NCBI GenBank assembly: GCA_963576475.1
Contig: OY754970.1
Location: 38,387,447 to 38,451,446 of the forward strand
Source of the DNA: Molanna angustata
Taxonomy: Eukaryota; Arthropoda; Insecta; Trichoptera; Molannidae
DNA length: 64,000 nt
Reading direction: 5' to 3'
The first letter of the stretch is position 1, and each line of letters opens with the position of its first letter. A program made the translations under genes and the position numbers. Below are positions 54,800 to 64,000 of this stretch, piece after piece. The notes below the pieces were generated by a model. The model had not been told where the DNA came from and did no database searches. It saw nothing but the letters and a program-made list of their open reading frames with translations.

Positions 54800-57700
54800 G
54801 TGTCCTCTCTACAGCCCAAACTATAAGTCTGATCGACTTCATATTAACATCATATGTGTAAAGTGCAAAGACCTAGAGCTGATTAGTTTTCCATAGACAA
54901 CTTTTGATTTCTTCTCTATGAATTCATCATTTACGTTGTTTTTTTTTTGTGTCCTCTCTGCAGCCCAAACTATAAGTCCGATTGACTTCATATTGATATC
55001 ACATGTGTTAAGTCCATAAACTTAGAGCTGATTAGTTTTCCATAGACAACGGTTCATTTTTTCCCAATGTTTCTTTATGATTTCATCTATTAAAACTGAA
55101 AAAATGCTCTCACGACCTGGAAATTAGAGATATTTTAATTTGGTTTCAACTATTTATACAACACCAAGAATCTTCATAAAATTGTATTCAAAGTTGGTCA
55201 ATGTTAAAAGAAAAATATTCAACGGTTTCAAAAATTATATTTTATTTAATGGATATTTGTATGAAACTTATATGTAACAAGAGAATTTTTTTATATTTGG
55301 CAATGATCAGTTCATTGATTTCATATTGATAGAAGAATATTAATAGCTTGAACTTAGAACTGATTAGCTTTTCATAGATATCATATAATTTCTTCATATG
55401 ATATCACGTGTAAACATTGTCAAAATGCTCTAACGCTCTTTGAAACAAAATTTATCTGCTTTTTTTAAAATATTTCATACAACATAAGCAGTCTTCACTA
55501 TACTGCATTAATAGTTTGTCTATCTTAACATAAAAATATACTATCGGAAGAAAATTTATATTCCTGGTAGTAACATTTAGTATGAATAAAAATGTAATTA
55601 GATAAATTTCTATGTATGGAAACGTTTAGTAATTTGATTTCATGTTATAATGTAAAGAGCTTGAACATAGAACTGATTAGCTTTCCATAAATAACAAAAA
55701 AAATCTTCATATGATATCACCTGTCAAAATTTGGAAAATGCTCTCGCGTTCTTTAGAACAAAATTTATCTGCTTTTTTAAAAATATTTCATACAACATAA
55801 GCATTCTTCACTATACTGCATTAATAGTTTGTTTATCTTAACATAAAAATATACTATCGGAAGAAAATTTATATTCCTGATAGTAACATTTAGTATGAAT
55901 AATAATGTAATTAGATAAATTTCTATGTATGGAAAAGTTCAGTAATTTGATTTCATGTTATAATGTAAAGAGCTTGAACATAGAACTGATTAGCTTTCCA
56001 TAAATAACAAAAAAAATCTTCATATAATATCACGTGTCAAAATTTTGAAAATGCTCTCGCGTTCTTTAAAACAAAATTTATCTGCTTTTTTTAAAATATT
56101 TCATACAACATAAGCATTCTTCACTATACTGCATTAATATTTTGTTTATCTTAACATAAAAATATACTATCGGAAGAAAATTTATATTCCTGGTAGTAAC
56201 ATTTAGTATGAATAAAAATGTAATTAGATAAATTTCTTTGTATGGAAAAGTTCAGTAATTTGATTTCATGTTATAATGTAAAGAGCTTGAACATAGAACT
56301 GATTAGCTTTCCATAAATAACAAAAAAAATCTTCATATGATATCACCTGTCAAAATTTGGAAAATGCTCTCGCGTTCTTTAGAACAAAATTTATCTGCTT
56401 TTTTTAAAATATTTCATACAACATAAGCATTCTACACTATACTGCATTAAAAGTTTGTCTATCTTATCATAAAAATATACTATCGGAAGAAAATTTATAT
56501 TCCTGATAGTAACATTTAGTATGAATAATAATGTAATTAGATAAATTTCTATGTATGGAAAAGTTCAGTAATTTGATTTCATGTTATAATGTAAAGAGCT
56601 TGAACATAGAACTGATTAGTTTTCCATAAATAACAAAAAAAATCTTCATATAATATCACGTGTCAAAATTTTGAAAATGCTCTCGCGTTCTTTAAAACAA
56701 AATTTATCTGCTTTTTTTAAAATATTTCATACAACATAAGCATTCTTCACTATACTGCATTAATAGTTTGTTTATCATAACATAAAAATATACTATCGGA
56801 AGAAAATTTATATTCCTGATAGTAACATTTAGTATGAATAAAAATGTAATTAGATAAATTTCTATGTATGGAAACGTGTAGTAATTTGATTTCATGATAT
56901 AATGTAAAGAGCTTGAACATAGAACTGATTAGCTTTCCATAAATAACAAAAAAATTCTTCATATGATATCACCTGTCAAAATTTGAAAAATGCTCTCGCG
57001 TTCTTTAAAACAAAATTTATCTGCTTTTTTTAAAATATTTCATACAACATAAGCATTCTTCACTATACTGTATTAATAGTTTGTCTATCTTAACATAAAA
57101 ATATACTATCGGAAGAAAATTTATATTCCTGATAGTAACATTTAGTATGAATAATAATGTAATTAGATAAATTTCTATGTATGTAAAAGTTCAGTAATTT
57201 GATTTCATGTTATAATGTAAAGAGCTTGAACATAGAACTGATTAGCTTTCCATAAATAACAAAAAAAATCTTCATATAATATCACGTGTCAAAATTTTGA
57301 AAATGCTCTCGCGTTCTTTAAAACAAAATTTATCTGCTTTTTTTAAAATATTTCATACAACATAAGCATTCTTCACTATACTGCATTAATATTTTGTTTA
57401 TCTTAACATAAAAATATACTATCGGAAGAAAATTTATATTCCTGGTAGTAACATTTAGTATGAATAAAAATGTAATTAGATAAATTTCTTTGTATGGAAA
57501 AGTTCAGTAATTTGATTTCATGTTATAATGTAAAGAGCTTGAACATAGAACTGATTAGCTTTCCATAAATAACAAAAAAAATCTTCATATGATATCACCT
57601 GTCAAAATTTGGAAAATGCTCTCGCGTTCTTTAGAACAAAATTTATCTGCTTTTTTTAAAATATTTCATACAACATAAGCATTCTACACCATACTGCATT

Positions 57701-60700
57701 AAAAGTTTGTCTATCTTATCATAAAAATATACTATCGGAAGAAAATTTATATTCCTGATAGTAACATTTAGTATGAATAATAATGTAATTAGATAAATTT
57801 CTATGTATGGAAAAGTTCAGTAATTTGATTTCATGTTATAATGTAAAGAGCTTGAACATAGAACTGATTAGTTTTCCATAAATAACAAAAAAAATCTTCA
57901 TATAATATCACGTGTCAAAATTTTGAAAATGCTCTCGCGTTCTTTAAAACAAAATTTATCTGCTTTTTTTAAAATATTTCATACAACATAAGCATTCTTC
58001 ACTATACTGCATTAATAGTTTGTTTATCATAACATAAAAATATACTATCGGAAGAAAATTTATATTCCTGATAGTAACATTTAGTATGAATAAAAATGTA
58101 ATTAGATAAATTTCTATGTATGGAAACGTGTAGTAATTTGATTTCATGATATAATGTAAAGAGCTTGAACATAGAACTGATTAGCTTTCCATAAATAACA
58201 AAAAAATTCTTCATATGATATCACCTGTCAAAATTTGAAAAATGCTCTCGCGTTCTTTAAAACAAAATTTATCTGCTTTTTTTAAAATATTTCATACAAC
58301 ATAAGCATTCTTCACTATACTGTATTAATAGTTTGTCTATCTTAACATAAAAATATACTATCGGAAGAAAATTTATATTCCTGATAGTAACATTTAGTAT
58401 GAATAATAATGTAATTAGATAAATTTCTATGTATGGAAAAGTTCAGTAATTTGATTTCATGTTATAATGTAAAGAGCTTGAACATAGAACTGATTAGCTT
58501 TCCATAAATAACAAAAAAATTCTTCATATGATATCACCTGTCAAAATTTGAAAAATGCTCTCGCGTTCTTTAAAACAAAATTTATCTGCTTTTTTTAAAA
58601 TATTTCATACAACATAAGCATTCTTCACTATACTGTATTAATAGTTTGTCTATCTTAACATAAAAATATACTATCGGAAGAAAATTTATATTCCTGATAG
58701 TAACATTTAGTATGAATAATAATGTAATTAGATAAATTTCTATGTATGTAAAAGTTCAGTAATTTGATTTCATGTTATAATGTAAAGAGCTTGAACATAG
58801 AACTGATTAGCTTTCCATAAATAACAAAAAAAATCTTCATATAATATCACGTGTCAAAATTTTGAAAATGCTCTCGCGTTCTTTAAAACAAAATTTATCT
58901 GCTTTTTTTACAATATTTCATACAACATAAGCATTCTTCACTATACTGCATTAATATTTTGTTTATCTTAACATAAAAATATACTATCGGAAGAAAATTT
59001 ATATTCCTGGTAGTAACATTTAGTATGAATAAAAATGTAATTAGATAAATTTCTATGTATGGAAAAGTTCAGTAATTTGATTTCATGTTATAATGTAAAG
59101 AGCTTGAACATAGAACTGATTAGCTTTCCATAAATAACAAAAAAAATCTTCATATGATATCACGTGTCAAAATTTTGAAAATGCTCTCGCGTTCTTTAAA
59201 ACAAAATTTATCTGCTTTTTTTAAAATATTTCATACAACATAAGCATTCTTCACTATACTGCATTAATATTTTGTTTATCTTAACATAAAAATATACTAT
59301 CGGAAGAAAATTTATATTCCTGGTAGTAACATTTAGTATGAATAAAAATGTAATTAGATAAATTTCTTTGTATGGAAAAGTTCAGTAATTTGATTTCATG
59401 TTATAATGTAAAGAGCTTGAACATAGAACTGATTAGCTTTCCATAAATAACAAAAAAAATCTTCATATGATATCACCTGTCAAAATTTGGAAAATGCTCT
59501 CGCGTTCTTTAGAACAAAATTTATCTGCTTTTTTTAAAATATTTCATACAACATAAGCATTCTACACCATACTGCATTAAAAGTTTGTCTATCTTATCAT
59601 AAAAATATACTATCGGAAGAAAATTTATATTCCTGATAGTAACATTTAGTATGAATAATAATGTAATTAGATAAATTTCTATGTATGGAAAAGTTCAGTA
59701 ATTTGATTTCATGTTATAATGTAAAGAGCTTGAACATAGAACTGATTAGTTTTCCATAAATAACAAAAAAAATCTTCATATAATATCACGTGTCAAAATT
59801 TTGAAAATGCTCTCGCGTTCTTTAAAACAAAATTTATCTGCTTTTTTTAAAATATTTCATACAACATAAGCATTCTTCACTATACTGCATTAATAGTTTG
59901 TTTATCATAACATAAAAATATACTATCGGAAGAAAATTTATATTCCTGATAGTAACATTTAGTATGAATAAAAATGTAATTAGATAAATTTCTATGTATG
60001 GAAACGTGTAGTAATTTGATTTCATGATATAATGTAAAGAGCTTGAACATAGAACTGATTAGCTTTCCATAAATAACAAAAAAATTCTTCATATGATATC
60101 ACCTGTCAAAATTTGAAAAATGCTCTCGCGTTCTTTAAAACAAAATTTATCTGCTTTTTTTAAAATATTTCATACAACATAAGCATTCTTCACTATACTG
60201 TATTAATAGTTTGTCTATCTTAACATAAAAATATACTATCGGAAGAAAATTTATATTCCTGATAGTAACATTTAGTATGAATAATAATGTAATTAGATAA
60301 ATTTCTATGTATGGAAAAGTTCAGTAATTTGATTTCATGTTATAATGTAAAGAGCTTGAACATAGAACTGATTAGCTTTCCATAAATAACAAAAAAAATC
60401 TTCATATAATATCACGTGTCAAAATTTTGAAAATGCTCTCGCGTTCTTTAAAACAAAATTTATCTGCTTTTTTTAAAATATTTCATACAACATAAACATT
60501 CTTCACTATACTGCATTAATAGTTTGTTTATCTTAACATAAAAATATACTATCGGAAGAAAATTTATATTCCTGATAGTAACATTTAGTATGAATAAAAA
60601 TGTAATTAGATAAATTTCTATGTATGGAAACGTGTAGTAATTTGATTTCATGATATAATGTAAAGAGCTTGAACATAGAACTGATTAGCTTTCCATAAAT

Positions 60701-61560
60701 AACAAAAAAATTCTTCATATGATATCACCTGTCAAAATTTGAAAAATGCTCTCGCGTTCTTTAAAACAAAATTTATCTGCTTTTTTTAAAATATTTCATA
60801 CAACATAAGCATTCTTCACTATACTGCATTAATAGTTTGTCTATCTTAACATAAAAATATACTATCGGAAGAAAATTTATATTCCTGGTAGTAACATTTA
60901 GTATGAATAAAAATGTAATTAGATAAATTTCTATGTATGGAAAAGTTCAGTAATTTGATTTCATGTTATAATGTTAAGAGCTTGAACATAGAACTGATTA
61001 GCTTTCCATAAATAACAAAAAATTTCTTCATATGATATCACCTGTCAAAATTTGGAAAATGCTTTCGCGTCCTTTAAAACAAAATTTATCTGCTTTTATT
61101 AAAATATTTCATACAACATAAGCATTCTACACCATACTGCAATAATAGTTTGTCTATCTTAACATAAAAATATACTGTCGATAGAAATTTATTTTCCTGG
61201 TAGTAAAATTTAGTATGAATAAAAATGTATATAATAAGATAAATTTCTTATGTATGGAAAAGTTCAGTAATTTGATTTCATGTTATAATGTAAAGAGCTT
61301 GAACATCGAACTGATTAGCTTTTCATAAATAACAAAAATTTCTTCATATGATATTACGTGTCAAAATTGTCAAAATGCTCTAACGTCCTTTAAAACAAAA
61401 TTTATCTGCTTTTATTAAAATATTTCATACAACATTAGAATTCTTCACCATACTGCATTAATAGTTTGTCTATCTTAACATGAAAATATACTATCGTTAG
61501 AAAATTTATATTCTTGGTAGTAAAATTTAGAATGAATAAAATATTTCATTGTAAATATTT
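54800..61560 (+). repeat. 313-bp satellite with four-monomer higher-order repeat
   Basis: The landmark gctctcgcgttcttt recurs at 55741 and then every 313 bp to 61062; 55428 also fits in phase. That is 18 exact intervals. Edge units (54800-55428, 61062-61560) are diverged and differ in length. Diagnostic variants (ttaatattttg, attctacac with ttaaaagtttg, ttatcataac with gaaacgtgtag, tactgtattaatag) occur in fixed order, giving a 1252-bp higher-order unit. Each monomer has an inverted pair, actatc and gatagt, flanking gaagaaaatttatattcc-like sequence. The repeated 63- and 70-codon minus-strand frames are not genes. Confidence 0.9.
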
Positions 61561-62260
61561 GTGGTGTGGAGAGTTTAGTGTTGGCCACAACCCACTCGTT
61601 TCAATTTGATATACCATCATTATTACTAAACGAATCATTTTGAAAAAAATAACCTAGTTAGTTTGGATATTAATAAAGAGAAATATACCTACCTTAACTT
61701 TTTGATTATGTTCTGTATATATTCTTGTAGGAAAATAATAAGCATACCCCGATTTTAGACATTTATCTTAAATTTCTAAAAAAATATAAGGTATAGAGCA
61801 ATATTTTTTTTTTATAAATTAAAGAAGAACAAAATACCTGGAAAAATATGATATAACGTTGCATTAACGCATCAGGTAAAGTAAATAAACCAAAAAAACT
61901 TTTATTACGCAATGGCGCTGAATGGAAAATAAATGTTTTTTAGGTTTATTTACAAAACCTGAAGCATTAATGCAACGTCACATCATATTTTTCTAGATAT
62001 TTTTGTCTTCTTTAATTAAAAAAAATATATATTACTCTTCGCCTTATAGTTTATTAAAATATATGATAAACGTTGAAAATCGGGGTATGCCATTATTTTT
62101 CTACAAGAATTTATACAGAACATTATCAAAAAGTTAAGGTATAATTTTGTTTATTGATATCCAAACTATCTAAATTATTTATTTCAAAACGATTTGATAA
62201 GAAATAATGATGGTATATTAAATTGAAAAACAGGTACGTTGGCAGCAGTCCCCCCCTTAA

Positions 62261-63861
62261 TTAATTTATAAAGATTGTTTCACAAACTTGTAGTTAGAAA
62301 AAAAAACCCAAAAAACGGTGTAGTTATTTAGGGTTAGTTTCTTACCACAAGAAAAAAAGGCGTAGGTACTGCTTCGTTATAAACATTCTAAAATATTTTC
62401 TCGCGTTTGCATATATTTCAACAGTACAATAGTGATATTAAAAATCATCATATAATGGTTGATAAAAATTGGAGCGTGGTAATAATAGCAAAAACTTCAC
62501 ATAGTTCTTTCAAGTAAGTTTACCATTTTTTTTTATCTCAACTGAGAAAAAATAGTGCAGGAAAATAATGGTAGTTATAATTGAGACGTTGCCAAATAAC
62601 AAATGAAATAATGAAGTTATGGGGAAAATCAAATCCAACAATGGGTAATGACAAAAGAATCATTATTTAGTTCCTTAGTGCATTGGGGCGAATAAAATCT
62701 TTGGGGAAAATGAGTCTGGCGCTAACAATGGTAGGTATATACCAAATAATTGAACACAAAGAGAAGACAGATTAAGAGTGTTCAAAAGAAGGAAGAAATA
62801 AGAAAGAGTAAGAAGGTTTATTATTGTACTTAAATTCATATTAGCAGAGATTGTGGGTACATCTTGAAATGAAAGTAGGTTTTAAAATATTTTTTTAAGT
62901 CACGGCTATGAATTTCAGTAAGTGTCATATCAACAAAGACGAAAAAATTATCATAAAAAAGTATAGAATTAACCAAACTTCTTGGGCCTTTTCGACGTGC
63001 AGGTGGGCGATTTGCACATATAATAATCAAGCGAAAAACACAAATTTACAATCTGCGCACCCAAGTGACGAGTTCTAGTTGATAAACTGTAGTTGATAAG
63101 ACATTTAAAAGTATTGAAGAATAATAGATCATGAATTATGTGATACAAAAAAGCATATCAAAGATACAAAAATTAATTTTATCAATTCCAAAAAAAATTT
63201 TCCAAAAAGCATGAAAATAAAGATCTTCTTGTTTAAAAGTTTTTAAATGATAATCCGTGTGAATTTGGATAAAAAAACAGAGGAATATAAAAAAAAATTG
63301 TTTGTTAGATTTTTCTAGACTATATTTATCTCTGACTACAGTTCTATACAATGTTATTGCTACTGACTTACATGAGAAACCTATATCGACAAATAATACA
63401 TTTTTCGTTTTTATTCTGCCGAAATGTCGCAATATTTATAGGTATGGTTACTAGAGACATATATGCGGGTGTGCAGATTCTTCTAAAAGGGAGCACGACA
63501 CATAATAGAAAAGAGTGTAAGCACTATTAAAAGCCTCATATTACTATTCTCGTTTATAATTGTTTATTCATAAAAGTTGTGTTGAAAATAATCTGTAATA
63601 AATTAATTTGATTGAAACAGAAATGGAGAGAAATGTGTAAAAAATGATTTCTTTATGAGTCCCACTCCTGAGTCTTAAGGAGGCCATGCCTGAAAGAACC
63701 CCCAAAAGATACTAAGAACGCTGAGAGTCCACATCATACAAGCAGGCTACAGCGGCTTTCAACAAATAAAAGAAAAAGAAACGGAAAGTATTCATAAATT
63801 ACAAAGAGACAAATTAAATGTCATTGAAGAAAATGCATTTAGTATTTTTTTATCTTCAGTT
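62261..63861. other. AT-rich intergenic sequence
   Basis: No supported ORF, RNA gene or repeat. Short minus-strand frames (62836-63030, 63136-63432) have no family features. Confidence 0.4.
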
Positions 63862-64000
63862 TGATTCATCATCATCACTGGCGCTACAGTTTGCTACGGA
63901 CCCTGGCCTCTTCCAGAAATCATTTCTTTCCCTCTCTATCGACCATTAATTTTCTCCAATATATCAGGTCCATTTGTCTGATATCACACAGCAAGTCCTT
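63862..64000 (-). mobile_element. RTE-like LINE 3' end, running out of the window
   Basis: The minus strand reads MDLIYWRKLMVDREGKK, then FLEEARVRSKL, before a GATGATGATG tail at about 63868. This matches the W---V-DR--W---V-EAR end of RTE-type LINEs with a (GAT)n tail. The rest lies beyond the right edge. Confidence 0.55.

Larger units (their letters stand above)
54586..61600 (+). mobile_element. Helentron/DINE-like non-autonomous element with expanded internal repeats
   Basis: The insert begins ACTCTCCACAC (54586-54596; a second copy at 54608-54618) and has the inverse GTGTGGAGAGT at 61564-61574. A hairpin, AGTGTTGGCCACAACCCACT, is at 61577-61596, just before the right junction. The insertion site is a T run. 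Short internal inverted repeats, a central tandem array, a 3' hairpin and insertion at TT are the described traits of Helentron-associated non-autonomous elements such as DINE-1. The class is inferred from structure only; there is no Rep/helicase ORF. Solo relatives of the head lie at 12549 and perhaps 9107. Confidence 0.45.
54551..62260. mobile_element. Nested composite: TTAA foldback element split by a satellite-bearing element
   Basis: The outer element is bounded by TTAA at 54551-54554 and 62257-62260. The left end GAGGGTAACTGCTGCCAACG through ccta(t)5 stops at 54585. The rest of the foldback resumes at 61601 (tcaatttgatataccatc) and runs to GGCAGCAGTCCCCCCC. By comparison with the intact 45064-45751 copy, about 7 kb (54586-61600) is inserted within the T run of the left arm. 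No transposase ORF is present in either layer. Confidence 0.75.

Noticed and set aside
56704..60718. Repeated 63- and 70-codon ORFs on the minus strand as a gene family
   Set aside because: They are satellite monomers read in one frame; identical copies arise because the higher-order unit repeats. No splice or domain support.

Overview
The window looks like AT-rich (very roughly 70% A+T by eye) nuclear DNA of an insect. The evidence is a eukaryotic tRNA gene with pol III signals, a GT-AG spliced gene, several clades of non-LTR retrotransposon, Penelope-like elements, tRNA-derived SINEs, foldback DNA elements and a higher-order satellite. Palindromic runs such as taggtaggtacctaccta and LINE tails of (ATGT)n are common in Lepidoptera, my first guess. 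Hemiptera cannot be excluded from sequence alone. No prokaryotic or viral gene organisation is seen.

Host genes are sparse and, where found, mostly on the minus strand. The best is a two-exon RING-finger gene at 38190-38850 whose RING resembles that of PHRF1 but lacks the PHD finger that follows in that family. A second open frame (37927-38250) continues it in another phase, so it is either frameshifted or differently spliced. An isolated GC-rich internal exon (47518-47645) encodes an Ala/Arg/Glu-rich helical or coiled-coil segment with matching splice sites. A weaker 3'-terminal exon candidate lies at 42901-43070 and a weak plus-strand exon candidate at 640-775. A complete tRNA-Arg(UCU) gene with a T-run terminator is at 17897-17969.

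Most of the rest is transposon debris. 0-12 kb: a dispersed repeat, a jockey/CR1-type LINE 3' end, a hairpin of two inverted Penelope GIY-YIG fragments (4911-5806), a degenerate tandem array split by a perfect hairpin (7285-8110), and a young 5'-truncated LINE with an 11-bp target duplication (10213-11491). 12-36 kb: a perfect 13 x 74 bp minisatellite (14205-15170), MITEs, more LINE ends, SINEs, a mosaic of four tandem repeats (26.5-28.2 kb) and a second, inverted-repeat-bounded Penelope remnant (32935-33480). 36-54 kb: an (AC)n tract, the RING gene, TTAA-flanked foldback elements (40835-41180, 45064-45751), another young LINE (43399-44049), MITEs and SINEs.

The most striking structure is at 54551-62260. 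A TTAA-bounded foldback element has been split by a second element that begins and ends with 11-bp inverted repeats and has a 3' hairpin. Inside that second element is a satellite of about 20 monomers with an exact 313-bp period, organised as a four-monomer higher-order repeat of 1252 bp. I interpret it as a Helentron/DINE-like non-autonomous element whose internal tandem repeat has expanded. Between the repeats lie single-copy, more GC-rich blocks with AT-rich homeodomain-like motifs that could be conserved non-coding elements. No coordinated multi-gene system is present.
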